A stretch of 64,000 nt of DNA from Liolophura sinensis (lineage: Eukaryota; Mollusca; Polyplacophora; Chitonida; Chitonidae). Positions within the stretch are counted from its first letter, which is position 1, and every line of letters starts with the position of its first letter. Shown piece by piece: positions 1-12,313 of this stretch. A model generated the notes under the pieces. It did no database searches, was not told the DNA's origin, and was given only the letters and a program-made list of their open reading frames with translations. Made by a program: the position numbers and the translations under genes. The DNA is taken from contig NC_088300.1 of the NCBI RefSeq assembly GCF_032854445.1, forward strand, positions 47,964,984 through 48,028,983, in the 5' to 3' direction.

Positions 1-1592
1 TGTTCTTGGCCTAAATATTTGCTGTTGTTGTTTTTCTTCCTTCTCTCGCAGATTGTAGCCATCTCATAAGAAGCTCAGTCAGGCATGGGTTTCTCAGTAG
101 GGCGTATCCCTCACAACAAGCTTTAGATTCCTCCTGAAATCTTTACTCACGTGATCTTAAAAAACAACTGTGCTAGAAAGTTCTAAACTGTGTTAAAGAT
201 TACATAAGGGTTTCGCGCGCAAGGGTGGTCGATCTAGCCTCGCGTTTAGTATTTTATTCATTTGACAATGAAACCTCAGAAAATCATGCTTTCAAAGTGG
301 CATCTCTATGCGTTTCGTAATATAAATTAAGCCGTATAAGGATTTAATTTTTTGTTGAATTCATTTCCCTAAGGACGATTGTTATTTAATGTTTGTTTTT
401 ACGAGATTTAGGGCTAATTAGTTCTTTACTTGAAGTTGATGTTTTGATGTTTTCTATTGGCCGTTGTAAACGATCCAATGAGAGGATAATCTGGGCGAAT
501 GTCTCCCAGTACGCATTATATAGGCAAAACAAGAATCCCAGTCTCGACTGCGTGCAACGAGCTTATTCTGTTTGGCATCTAGACTTGCTTGAAATACATC
601 TTTAAGTTGCATTTAAGCATTTAAAAGTTGATAGGTAAATTGAACTTAATCTTATGGATAACAACTTTTCCATACGAGAATCTATCAAATTCTTAACGCT
701 AATACAGTGAGAGTTGAAAAGTGTAAATAAAGGCATTGTTAAATGAGAAAAGAGTTCTTATGAATAACTACGATTATGTCAGTTTTGGGACAAAGTAGCT
801 GGGCTAGACTTGATGGGGGTCAGGCTGTAGAGTAAGTATGTCATACCTTCATAGGAGGTATACAGGCCTTGATCCCTATATTGATAACTGAATTATCTTT
901 GCGTCTATATCACTCATGCTTTTACATTCAAAGGCTGGGCGTATTTTTTAGCATTAGATACATATTTTAATCAAAGGATCAGCCTTTCAGAACGTTCTGT
1001 AAGCACCATGTACATTTTCACTTACAATTCTGTTTGCTGAGTCACAATGAATGCCCTTCATGCGCTGTGGGCCGTCAGAATTTAATGTAACCACAACTTG
1101 ACATTATTTCTATTTTTATAACTCCTTGTATAGACAACTACTGTAAATGACATCCCTTGACACTGTAAAGAAGCATACGATAGGAGTGCCAGTTCTACTT
1201 CATGAAAAACGGCAATTCATTAGCTGCTTTTTCTAATCTAAAAAATCTATTACCTCGATGGGTTTAGTTGAAAAGATTGATTTAATTTTACGGCGGTTTG
1301 GAATTTATAATCTCTGAGCTGTCCGCAACTATTTGACTCAAAAGGCGTAACTGACAAAAGTCGTCACGAACATCCCTGGATGAACTATTGCCTTTTTTAC
1401 TACTTGAGAGAAAGAAAACATTAAAATTAAATTTCTAATTAAATTTGTTAGTGAGATATATAGGGTTTTCAAATATACATTGAGTCTACAATAAATGTAA
1501 ACATATAGAGAATTAGCATATAATCCATGATTCTGTCCATCTGCATAGTTCAGAAAAAGAATGACGTACACTTTTGATTCAAGTAAATAAGC
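1..1592. other. Non-coding / unassigned
   Basis: Apart from the possible acceptor at the left edge, I see AT-rich DNA without recognisable genes. Short open frames (for example 393-605 plus and 1338-1571 minus) have no recognisable domains. Confidence 0.5.
24..141 (+). other. Possible splice acceptor and terminal exon of a gene lying left of the window
   Basis: A strong pyrimidine tract (24-48) ends in CAG at 49-51. One frame after it (from TGT AGC CAT) stays open for about 28 codons to a TGA near 139-141. The peptide is not recognised. It could be the last exon of a gene that begins before the window, or chance. Confidence 0.25.
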
Positions 1593-1858
1593 TTTATTTA
1601 TTTATTTGATTGGTGTTTTACGCTGTACTCAAGACTATTTCATTTATACGACGGCGGTCAGCACTATGGTGGGTGGAAACCGGGCAGAGCTCGGGGGAAA
1701 CCCACGACCATCCGCAGGCTGCTGTCAGACCTTCTCACGTACGGCCGGAGAGGAAGACAGCATGAGTTGGACTTGAACTCAGAGCGACCGCACTGGTGAG
1801 AGACTCCAGGCTCATTACGCTGCGCTAGCGCGCTAACCAACTGAGCCACGGAGGCCCC
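1593..1858 (-). mobile_element. SINE family A, near full-length (tRNA head at right, TTTATTT tail at left)
   Basis: Read on the minus strand, the element starts GGGGCCTCCGTGGCTCAG, with an A box (TGGCTCAGTTGG) and a B box (GAGTTCAAGTCC). A conserved body follows with CCTCTCCGGCCGTACG and GGTTTCCACCCACCATA, and the tail is GCGTAAAACACCAATCA plus (AAAT)n. The head is tRNA-derived. The body resembles the deeply conserved Nin/Meta-type central domains described in molluscan SINEs; which of these applies cannot be settled by eye. No clear target-site duplication was found. Confidence 0.85.
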
Positions 1859-4800
1859 AAACACGCCTTATTAAAGAATACAAAATATTAATACATTCGA
1901 TATAAAGAGATAATAAAAGTATTTCTTCTTCTGTAGCGGATGCTGTAATTGTAAACGTGCAGGTTTTGTTATTGAAACGGTTTGTGGCAACGTAGCTTTT
2001 TTCCCATGACTCGGACATAGGTGAGGGTTCAATCCAAGGGTCGTACAGGGAGCCTTTGAAATTCCCTTGTCTACACTGTTATCGATACATTGGTGGCAAT
2101 ATGCGGTCGAAAGCGATCACTGTACGCTGAACTTAGCCTTACATGAAGTTCATCGGGAGTCACTTGATTTCCATAAACAAGCAAACACAATGCGTTCTCT
2201 TTACCACTGACTTAAGGTAAAGGTCATTGATGACTTGCCAAGAAGATTTTCCTCAACCGTGCATGACAGTGATTATATTTAAGTCTATCCGTCAGTGTTT
2301 TGCTTCTTTTTGGTATTTCAAGACGGTGATTAAGCGGTCTGAGGCGGTGTTGTACTCCATGTGAAGGAAAGCTGAAAACAAGTTGTTTGCATCACAAAAT
2401 TGACACCCGCGATGTCATGGCAAAATATCAATGGCCATATTGCAAATTGCAAACGAAGTAACACTTTTCAATTTTCATGTTGTGTTTTAGGATGACAAAT
2501 TCTATCTATTTTAGACCAGGCAAACATACAAATTCACATCACCCGTCAATCATTTCTGTGTACAGGTACTCTTTGTCTAAAAGCTATGTGGTGTATCCGA
2601 TAATACTTTTAGACTTATATCTTCTGATGTCGCTGCAGCGATTGGATGCTATTTCGTTTGGCTTTAAGCAAGGTTGACGCACATGTGTAGTGGATGTGTG
2701 GAGTGAGCTAGTGTGATAAAACATGCGTGACAGGGAAAAAGCTGTCAGGCCTCTCTATGGCTGGCTCAATTCTTTGTTTCACATCACTCTCACCAAAGTG
2801 TGGAAGCCAATAGCGGCCATGAGTGCTTTCCGTCCTTTTTACTAATTCTTTGCACCAGACAATCTTGCAAAAGAGCGCGAAAAGAGGCAAAAATGCGAGG
2901 CAAAACTACGAAAGGACGAAACGGCGAGGCGAAATTATGGGAGTTCGAAAAAAACAACAACAACGTTTAGCCTTCTCACCCTTGTGATCATGTGACGTTT
3001 TATCTTACTGCATGTTGTTTGCAATATATCAATATAATGGCTATTTATACACCCTGTTTCAGTCTACTTGTCTATTGCTTAGTGCACAGACCGATAAACG
3101 TGACAAACAAGCTTATTTGTCAGCCTATTCCAACACTGCTCACAGGATTGATTGATTGCCAATTGAGTGTCTCGTAAGCTGAAGAATACAACCCGTGGGT
3201 CACGGCGACACTTTGACAATCATAGTACGAGGTCCATGTGTAGGTAAATTTACCTACCAACGTACATACCAGGCAGTGACTGCCACGATTCCATGCTACT
3301 GACATGTCTTAACGAGTCAGCTAATACGCTTTGATAACATACTTTGTTTTTAAACTTACAATTTGCCCTTTACGTTTGCGCTCTTCGTCAAAGAATTGCC
3401 CCTGTTCATTGTTACAAGCATTTCCGCTGTATTTATTCGCCATTCTGTAATTAGCTTCATTACTCAGCAGAGGAATTACATCAACAGAAGTGGGTTACAG
3501 TGGGTATCTTTGTGGTGATAACTGGTGCAATGCGTCAAACTCATTAACGAGCGCGCGGAATGTGACTCTGAACCTGCCGCTAACATTTGTGTGTGTCTTC
3601 TAGAGAATCACGAATCTTCTACAATCACGAGACTCCGAATTACTGACTGAGGAAAAACTTAGCGCAGACTAAGAAATTAACACCCCTTTAGTTCGCCCGG
3701 CAAAAAATTATCAAGAACCAGTGTATTGTAAGGACATGTTTAAAATGATAAAAACTAACGTGGCATCGATTTAATTTTAATAAAATTTAATAATACTAAA
3801 TTCACTCTTTTAGCACTGGGGCAAGATGAAAAGTATCTATAACATTAGCTAAATGATAGAATTTAACATTTTACAAAATGCTAGGAAACTGCTATAATTT
3901 AATGGTATTTTATAAAAATAAACTTAACTCTTTTAGATGTTGGGTACCTTTCATATTATAAATGTTAAGAAAGTGTTGCAGTCCAACTTGCAAATAATTA
4001 GTATGTGGTGTAATATTTTCAGACGTTGGCACTAACATTTTACAGCATTTAATGTGTTGCACATCAGAAGAAATGTTCTGAAGGCGTGATTTATAGCTTA
4101 AAATATTTTAAATACATTGAGTGTTGTAATCGTGGTTCCTTGTATAAAATACGCAAATCAGGTCACTGCAACTAACATAAAGCGTCCTCTTGTTTCCGGC
4201 ATAATTCACAGTTACTGTCACTGAACAACTAACGCATTCATCAGTTTCTCATAAAATGAACAAATACGTGTATAAGGTCATTGAAGCTAATGTAATCCTT
4301 GGGTTTATACCTTTTCTCTGTTTGTCCACAACAGGCTGTACACATCACGTAACCTGCATATTCTATTTGGGAACAACGAAGCGGGTTGCTGACGCCCCCA
4401 CTGTGGATGTGTCTTCGGAATAGTTTGTTATGCAGTTCATTGCACTATGACCAAACGGATCAATGACGGATGCACCTGTACAAAAGATCTAAAGTCTACA
4501 TAAGTTTTGCAAGCCCTTCATAACGACGCCGTCGTTATTGATAACGACGATATCAGTAAGTAATTGATAGACTGGATATTTATGATTTATAAGCTAACTG
4601 ATTCAGGTCTAGCTCACCCTGATCAAACCTTCTTGTCTTTTGCATGGTAGAATACAGACCCGTGCCCTCCACGGAAAATAAAATTGATTTTCATGGATTT
4701 TCAAAGGGGCAACATTACCCTCAATGTGTATTTTAAGGACGCAATACCTCTTTGTTTAACGACGGTGGAATTTGTAGTGCTGATTACGGCATGTTTCAGG

Positions 4801-5045
4801 TTCAAATTCCAAGAACACTACAGAGGAGCATGTCTGAACTGGCGACAAGCAAATGGAACGTATGGCACATGTGGCTGGTATTTCTGAACCTATACTGATG
4901 AAATGTTTTTGAAACTTACCGTCCTATCACGTTTTGTCATAATACAATGTTCTGTTATTGTGTTGTAGTTAACTGTATAGAACACAAAGTGATACTGGCA
5001 GTATTCATGTGCCTCAGATGTGCCTGAAGTGACTGTTTTGTATAT
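1859..5045. other. Intergenic, nothing recognised
   Basis: No gene with recognisable motifs was seen on either strand. A small hairpin (ATAACGAC/GTCGTTAT around a GCC loop) lies near 4521-4539. The rest is ordinary AT-rich DNA. Confidence 0.5.
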
Positions 5046-5230
5046 CATGGTGGGAGGAATTTACCCACAGAACGGGGGAAAATCCACGACCATGCGCAGG
5101 ATGCTGGATTTCTATCTACGACCGGAGAAAAACCAGCATGAGCTGGACTTGAACTCATAGTGATCGCAATGGTGAGAGGCTCCTGTGTCATTGTGCGGCA
5201 CTTGCACACTAACCATTCAACTACGGATCC
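5046..5230 (-). mobile_element. SINE family A, degraded and lacking the tail
   Basis: The stretch from CATGGTGGGAGGAA to GGATCC matches the body and tRNA head of the family read on the minus strand. The B box is partly kept (TGGACTTGAACTCA on plus). The 3' tail module is missing and many substitutions mark it as old. Confidence 0.75.
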
Positions 5231-5734
5231 ACTTATTAATCCTGTCAATAATATGTTTTAATTTCTATGTAGTATAAAATAATACAAGTTCTAGAAATCT
5301 ATTTTGATATGCTATTAAAATAGCATAATATTAAAATATTAGGTTATTTTGTATTTAACGCTTTTCTTGCCACGTTTACGTCTTCTGGCCTACATTTCAT
5401 CCCAGCGCCCTTGTAACATTTCTACGCAGTTATTTAAAAAATAGACAAGGACAACACCGTATAGGTTTGTTTCTGAAAAATTGAAAAACAGCCGAAAGCC
5501 ACAAACACAGCCATACAAAAGTAAGATTCAAAATAACCTCAAGGTTCTAGATAATCATGACAAATGAGTTAAGAGCAGTTTTCAAATAAACTGGAATAAA
5601 AAAAACATTTAACACACCCCTTTGTTGCCATACGTATATATTTTTAAGCAATATTTTGTTCAGATAAGTGGAAAGAGTCCACAAACAGGCAACGCCTATG
5701 TAAATATCTCTCTGAAAGTAGAAAATCTCTTTGC
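5231..5734. other. Intergenic, nothing recognised
   Basis: AT-rich DNA without gene signals, running up to the 71-bp repeat. Confidence 0.45.
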
Positions 5735-5935
5735 ATTGTCGCCACATGTATATAGTCTACACGTATTAACAACGGCAAGACCAAAGTCAAATGGAAGTCT
5801 CTGAAGTGTTGCCACGTGTTTATATTCTTTGCTTATAAACAATAACAGGACCAGTGCAAATTGGAAGTTTCTGAGCAACGTTGCCACATGCATATATTCT
5901 ACACATATTAACATATTAACAATGTCAATTGTGAA
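5735..5935 (+). repeat. Tandem repeat, period about 70-72 bp, about 2.7 copies
   Basis: The segment GCCAC(A/G)TG recurs at 5741, 5811 and 5883. Each is followed by a similar stretch containing TATT..TACAC..TATTAACAA and GGAAGT(C/T)TCTGA. Open frames across it on both strands (for example 5696-6031 minus) have no recognisable domain. Confidence 0.75.
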
Positions 5936-6330
5936 AAACGTGAAAGGTCCAGATGTTAGCCAACATGTTGAAGGCACAAAATGTAACGCAACTTGAAGGA
6001 GACGCAAGATATAATGGTGCGCGGGAGGCACAAGATATCACACAACATATGGAATAAAAGACATACGTACAGCACAGAGAGTAAAATCTGAACAGCGATG
6101 ACAGTGTAATAGCTGGTATATTGCCCCATATAACCGGTGAAATAAGACCTCTTGTCATTTTACTCAGTTATAGGGTTTAATTTTAACTGTTCATGTAAAT
6201 GCTTGAATAGTAACAAATTAAACCCTCCCCTCTCCACCACCCTCACTTTAACTTAAGAAGATATTGCAGTGGTGTGAATTGCAATTTATTCGACGTCAAT
6301 GGTCTGGAACTACTCAAAATGCTGACAAGA

Positions 6331-6685
6331 TACAACACTACATTTGGAAGACGCCAGATATAACGGTTAATGTGAAAGGCACCTTATATAACTTTACATG
6401 TGGAAGACACCAGATATAACTCTACATGTGGAACGCACCAGATATAACTCTACATATGGAAGGCAACAAATACAACTCTACATGTGGAAGATACCAGATG
6501 TAACTCTACATGTGGAAGGAAACCAGATATAACTCTACATGTGGAAGGCAACAGATATAACTCTACATGTGGCAGGAAACCACATGTAACTCTACATGTG
6601 GAAGGAAACCAGATATAACTCTACATGTGGAAGGCAACAGATATAACTCTACCTGAGGAAGACGCTACATGTGCAAGGCATACTA
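6331..6685 (+). repeat. Minisatellite, 28-29 bp unit, about 12 copies
   Basis: The unit is built around CAGATATAACTC and TACATGTGGAAGG and repeats head to tail with moderate divergence. The outer units are more degenerate than the inner ones. Confidence 0.85.
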
Positions 6686-7221
6686 CATAGCATTTTTTTT
6701 ATGCACACGCATTTCTGGCATAGATCTCACATGGATTTGTATATCGTGTTCAGCGACAGATTTAGCGTAATAAATTTATAACGATCCTGTTAAAGCCGCT
6801 GTATATATCTGAACCTATATATCATAAACACCTGGGGAGGCATTGCTTTTTTCCACACAGCTGTCTAAACGGTTTTGTGGTATATGTCCCTGTCTGATAA
6901 GAGGTTTCGTAAGTGTAATTGGCGACTTACTAATACATACTTGCAATGCACTGTGTTAAATACATCAGTCTATTTATAGCAGTGCATACCTGCAAGGGGA
7001 AGCCCCCCAGGTAACCATATCTAAAATGTAAAGAAATTTGTTGACCTATGGTGACACCGACACCGACAAATCCGTAAGCAAAACCTTTCACACCAATACA
7101 TAGGTTATCAAAGCCTTTAGTCCTTATGCTAGGGGAATCACCGCGTGTTCTTCTGCACGTCCGCCGGGTATAGGTCATGTGACATGGGTGTTACGTGTAC
7201 ATTATGCTACGAATAACATCG
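6686..7221. other. Intergenic, nothing recognised
   Basis: No coding or structural feature could be supported here. Confidence 0.45.
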
Positions 7222-7230
7222 ATGTAAATA

Positions 7231-7281
7231 TTTATTTATTTATTTGATTGTAGTTTTACGCGGAACTTAGGAATATTCTGA
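7231..7281 (-). mobile_element. Tail-only SINE family A insertion (51 bp) with 9-bp target duplication
   Basis: The 51 bp match only the last part of the family A tail read on minus (TTTATTTGATTG, TTTTACGC, GAATATTC). ATGTAAATA flanks it at 7222-7230 and 7282-7290. The direct repeat argues that this is a complete, severely 5'-truncated insertion, not a decayed long copy. Confidence 0.7.
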
Positions 7282-7714
7282 ATGTAAATAGGATATATCG
7301 CTGCTAAGAGGATTATAAAAGGCATGACTTGAACATTTCTTTAACGTACTGGTTCTCCTTCTGAGCAAAAGTTTTGTGACCGAGATGATATATGGTTACT
7401 CTATAGAAGCTGTTATGTTTTATACATTTACAGAATTGCTCAACTTTTAACCCTGAAGACGACAATGTAAGCTATTAAGATGCTATTCTTGCATCTAGAA
7501 TATACACTCTAATCAGGACACGCGTTCGAATCCAGGCATTACTGGCACTAGAGTGAGGTTATGATGAGAGGATTGCGAGAAGCTTTCTGAGCACCAGTTA
7601 CACCTTTCCGCTATCCGCTATTTTTCGTCATTCATCAACATGGTCACTGTACTTTGCGCATCATGAAAATGTTTTAAGTAGCAAACGAAACAGCAATTAA
7701 ATAAGTAAAACTAT

Positions 7715-7914
7715 NNNNNNNNNNNNNNNNNNNNNNNNNNNNNNNNNNNNNNNNNNNNNNNNNNNNNNNNNNNNNNNNNNNNNNNNNNNNNNNNNNNNNN
7801 NNNNNNNNNNNNNNNNNNNNNNNNNNNNNNNNNNNNNNNNNNNNNNNNNNNNNNNNNNNNNNNNNNNNNNNNNNNNNNNNNNNNNNNNNNNNNNNNNNNN
7901 NNNNNNNNNNNNNN
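7715..7914. other. Assembly gap, 200 N
   Basis: Exactly 200 N bases. TAAAACTAT occurs immediately on both sides, so the true gap may be smaller than drawn, or the flanks may overlap or sit in a local repeat. Confidence 0.98.
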
Positions 7915-8166
7915 TAAAACTATCTAAAAACACATCTATTTTACTCTTAGATGTTGACATTTCTGATTATATTTTCGTTTTGTCAACTGATCTTTTTTTT
8001 ATCTATTGTCGATAGAAAGTATTGACGCGAATTATCGACTGTGTCCACTCAAGCATCCAGTAAAAGAGTTGATTATCCACGAAGTCAAACCAGCTTATAT
8101 ATCAAAGTGACAAAATTCTAACGATACTTAAAAGCGGTGAACACTCTCTAAAAGCAAAAAGAATCA

Positions 8167-8318
8167 GTGAGTAAGTGAGTGCTTGGGGTTTAACGTCGTG
8201 CTTTTTTAGCCATATGCCAACGAAGGAATCCTTAGAGTGCGTAATGTAATGTGCGTCATTGTTACAGGATGGATTTCCTCCGCTTTTTTATCTAGTGCTG
8301 CTTCACTGAGACGACTCT
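8167..8318 (-). mobile_element. Dispersed repeat family B (GTGCTTGGGGTTTAACGT end)
   Basis: This 150-bp stretch begins with GTGAGTGCTTGGGG and includes GAAGGAATCCTTAG and CTAGTGCTGCTTCACTG. Pieces of what I take to be the same family recur at 15195, 17255 and 21999. Read on minus, it ends in CGTTAAACCCCAAGCAC plus (ACTC)n, like a SINE 3' tail. I remember this element type from molluscan sequence but cannot name it. Confidence 0.6.
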
Positions 8319-8385
8319 AAAAGCAAATGTGTACAAAACGTATTCTGTGGATTTAATAGTGTATTATTCGAGTGTATTTGACTTC

Positions 8386-8660
8386 TGTATTATTTATTTA
8401 TTTATTTGATTGGTGTTTTACGCCGTACTCAAGAATATTTCACTTACACGACGGCAGCCAGCCATTATGGTGGATGGAAACCGGGCAGAGCCTGGGGGAA
8501 ACCACGACCATCCATAGGTTGCTGTCAGACCTTCGCACGTACGGCCGGAGAGGAAGCCAGCATGGGCTGAACTTGAACTCACAGTGACCGCATTGGTGGG
8601 AGGCTCCACAGTCATTAACGCTGCTCTAGCGCGCTAATCAACTGAGGCACGGAGGCCCCC
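8386..8660 (-). mobile_element. SINE family A, near full-length, with 12-bp target duplication
   Basis: This copy has tail, body and tRNA head, ending GGCACGGAGGCCCC. GTATTTGACTTC flanks it exactly at 8374-8385 and 8661-8672. The host DNA is the degenerate 45-bp repeat, so the SINE is younger than that array. Confidence 0.9.
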
Positions 8661-9235
8661 GTATTTGACTTCATCACGACACATTCGAGTAAAAAAAATC
8701 ACAAAAATCTTATGAAGTAAGCACTATATGCACTCAAAGGTGCCTAAATGCGGTCGAAGAGTGTATTTTACGTGCATTCGATTTCATGTCAGTACACTTT
8801 AGATTTGAAGAGAATGTTTGGTCGAACCGCATTGGTGAGAGGCTGCACAGTCATTGCGCACAATTCACAATTCACTCGAGCGTTGATCAATGTATTTTAA
8901 CCTTAGCACGATACACTTGATTCTCAAGCGCCGTGCTTTATCTCAGCACAATGCAATTAAGTTTTGAGCCTGTTGTGTCTAAGTGTATTGTACCTAAGTA
9001 CATTACATTCGAGTATCAACGAATGTATTTAATCTAAGCATAATATATTAACCCGAGTTTTCACAAATGTGTTAAAGCTAAGCACAATACACTCAAGTGT
9101 TGGCCATTGCATTGGACCTAAGATCCAAGTGCATTACACTCAGAGTGGTGACCAGTGTGTTTCACCTAAACACGCTGCATTCGATTGTAATACCAATGCA
9201 TTATTTTGTATGGACGTAAGTGTAATGATTATGAG
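8661..9235 (+). repeat. Highly degenerate tandem repeat, unit about 45 bp
   Basis: Units share a pattern of the type CAATGTATTT..CCTAAGCACAATACACT followed by CGAG. At least eight diverged units are readable from about 8880 to 9235, and related fragments extend left to the SINE and just beyond it (about 8365). Small open frames inside it (for example 9069-9308) follow the repeat. Confidence 0.65.
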
Positions 9236-12094
9236 CCAGGCAGTTCTGTATTACCTGAAACATACAGATGATCAACATGTTACGTTGCAAGCGACAAGAG
9301 CATTGTGAATTCCAAGAACTCACCCCCTCCGAAAAATGCCTAAATGTTAGACATCACTGAGAAATTAAGGGTTATTATTAGAGAAACTTGATAGATCCTG
9401 ACAGTCATAATTACACCTCCACAAATAGTTCCTATGCCGTTCTTACATTCTAGGTTCGAGTTTGTGATCACCTGGAGTATCAACATTAGCTAGAACGGAA
9501 ATAACTTTGAAGGAATCGATGCTATCTTAACACATTCGGATAAGCCAACATTTACTGAAAGAAAATCTACGTCATTATAAACCACAGGAATTTGGTCTGA
9601 TCCATGAGTAAAATGTAACTCTCGTATCAAGAGGAAGTATATTCTCAACTTTCTAGTAGAACTGATATGAACTGTCGTGAAAATCGAGCAGTACATTTGA
9701 TATATTGCCAGGTGAGTTTCACAGCCAATTGAAAGTTTGCCCAGTGTAAATCTTGAAATTTGGGCGATTTTTTCGGATTTTATATCCAAAAATTTTAAGC
9801 AATTAGGTGCAAACATCTCACCTTAACAATATACAATAAAATGCTTCCCAGTACACCACACATGGAACAGTATTTCATTTTTTACCAGTCCTCAATGATC
9901 AACGCTGTACTTAATGAACTTCCTCTCTTTCACTATTACCGGGTTTAAACCGCCTACATCGTGTGCCCTGGCAAGCAGCTTGACCTCTGTCCTCGCCCAA
10001 ACTGAAGCCGTGTATCATTTCAACTGTAGCTTGCTTCTTTTTAACTTGTCGCTATATTCCTCTCTCTACAAAATAGCTCATAATCACTACCAAAATTGCC
10101 TTTAGTCAGTGAGAATAAATACCACATGACAAGTAACACTCTGGACATTGATATTTTGTCGGTCTATATTATTGCAAGAAAAATTCACTTAGAATACTCT
10201 CTCTAAGTCGCAATGTTAAACTAAATAAGCTTATTTCCTACACAAACACTTCATGGCCTCCTCATCATAATTTAAAAACAAGTGGCATGCTGGAATGGGT
10301 GGACACCTCAGCTACATAAACTGTGGTCAACTATTGCTCTAAACCCTGTTCCTGAATTTTTAATGTTTGAAACTGTTTTCAAGTTTACGTATTATATAAC
10401 CTTAATTATATGACCTGAAAATACAGAAAGAAAGACTAAATTATGAATATTTCCTGGGAAGCCTCCAAAATGCATCATTATCATGCGAACGAAGGTAGGC
10501 AAGGACAGGATTTGAAAACGAATCCGGTCCGTTAATAACATTTAATGCATAAATTACTTCACCTCAAGAAAAAAAGAAGACACAGTTGAAATTGTTGGGA
10601 TTATTTATTTCTTATTCAAGCCGAGGCGTTGATCTGGTGTACTAGATAGTCTGGTCACCAATACCCGGTTGACGTCATCAGATAACGGTATGTGCTCTCA
10701 CAAGTCATATGTTTGGGCGTATAGACCTCCATCTGTCTTCCTAGATGACTCTTACTCTCTGTATGCTGCTTACAAAAACACACAGCTGTATCTCAAATTA
10801 AACCGCAACATTTATGAATGTCTTAATCATTGGGGGAAAAAACTACGAAGTTAAAAGAATTGCTCTCTGTTGTAGAAACGGCAAAGTGCTTTTACGTGAT
10901 GTGTCTTTATAGTCCTTCTACAGCAGTCTGTCTGTGATTTTAATTAAGTATTTCTCTGATCGAAGGTGAGGGGGAGTTTTATTTGTTAAAAATGTTTGTT
11001 AGTTATACAGTATTTGCAGATCGAGGGTGGCTGGTTTCATTACGCTCGGACATAGTTTGATGTAATATTCTTGAGAATGGCCAAGTTAAACCCAAACCAC
11101 ATGTGTGTGTACTATACTTTTATTATATCACATATTACCATTATATATCATATGTTACAATTCAAGTACTAGATTTGCATTCATGAACGAATATGGTTTA
11201 TTTTTCTGAAACTCTCAGAAAAATCTCTTCAAAATGTATGATTCCTTTTACTGTATCTGATCTCATCGTGTTTTACGCCGTATTCAAGAACATTTCATTT
11301 TAATGTGATCGATCATTGATCCATTTTCGTGATGGATCCATTCTCAGTAGATATGTTTTCAGCTATAATATAAAGCATAATACATCGTTTTTTTTTCTTT
11401 TAAATGTACTATATTTTCTATCATCTGAAATTATAACTTCATACAGTTTTACAGTGTGTGTCACGTGATTTGTTACGGGTTAACCACAATTTTAATCATT
11501 TCAGTCTTAAAATATGCATGTATAAAAAATAAAAGGAATAATTCTGGTTTTTAAGCATGCGTCGTATCATTAGGTGAAGGACATATGTATGGGCGAGTAC
11601 CGGTAGTTCCGTAAGTTGATAGAATTAGGTTCGCATACCTCCAGGTTTATTCACCAACCAAGTGCTGACTCACCAAATAGCCGTTAAAAAGGCAACAAGT
11701 AGGTGACATCTGCCACAACATCACGCCACATCGTATATGGGTCGAGATTGATATTTTTATCCACACGATATAGTCGTGAATGGTTGGTTGGGCTGAATGT
11801 TTGAATGATTCATGTTTTGACTGATTGACTAACGAACTGACTGACTAACAGAATGTGTGTCCCGTTTCACAACGCATCAATCTGTGCTTGGTGTATTATG
11901 AAGTTACAGTCCCCTCTAACGGTATAACCATGATTACTCGGGAGGTATACCTTTATAATGCCCAGAGATCACCAATGAACCCATGAAGGGACAGTGACAA
12001 ATATAAGTGTTGTAAGAGTGCAGTAATGTGAAAGGCCAAAACCCGGCCGCCGTCCGTAATTTAGGACTTTTGAGGTATAGCTTGTAAAACGGAG
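9236..12094. other. Intergenic with a SINE tail fragment
   Basis: No gene was recognised. A diverged SINE-like tail (ATATTCTTGAGAATGGCC..GTTAAACCC) sits near 11060-11095, and a family A piece lies at 11268-11300. Open frames at 9490-9816 minus and 10669-10854 plus show no known motif. Confidence 0.45.
11268..11300 (-). mobile_element. SINE family A fragment (33 bp)
   Basis: GTGTTTTACGCCGTATTCA and ACATTTCA match the 3' module of the family. It lacks the TTTATTT tail and no target duplication was found, so it may be a remnant. Confidence 0.55.
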
Positions 12095-12310
12095 GGGGCA
12101 TTCGTGGTAGAGGTGGTTAGCGTGCTAACGCGGCGCAATGACCTAGAAGCGTCTGACCATTGTGGTCCCTGTGAGTTCAAGTCCAGCTCATTTTGGGTTC
12201 CTCTCAGGTCGCGTGTAGTTTGTCTGCCAGCAATCTGCAGATGGTCGGTGATTTCCCCCAGTCTCTGTCCGGTTTCTTCCCATCAATATAGTGGCCGTCG
12301 TCGTACAAGT
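12095..12310 (+). mobile_element. SINE family A, plus strand, head to body
   Basis: It starts GGGGCATTCGTGGTAGAGG with a diverged A box and keeps a good B box (GAGTTCAAGTCC). The body runs to CCGTCGTCGTACAAGT, and the copy stops where an opposite-strand SINE piece begins. The open frame at 12104-12331 is the SINE. Confidence 0.8.
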
Positions 12311-12313
12311 TCA

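Noticed and set aside
7510-7545. tRNA gene around GCGTTCGAATCCAGGC
   Set aside because: A B-box word is present but there is no A box or cloverleaf at the right spacing. At most it is an old SINE remnant.
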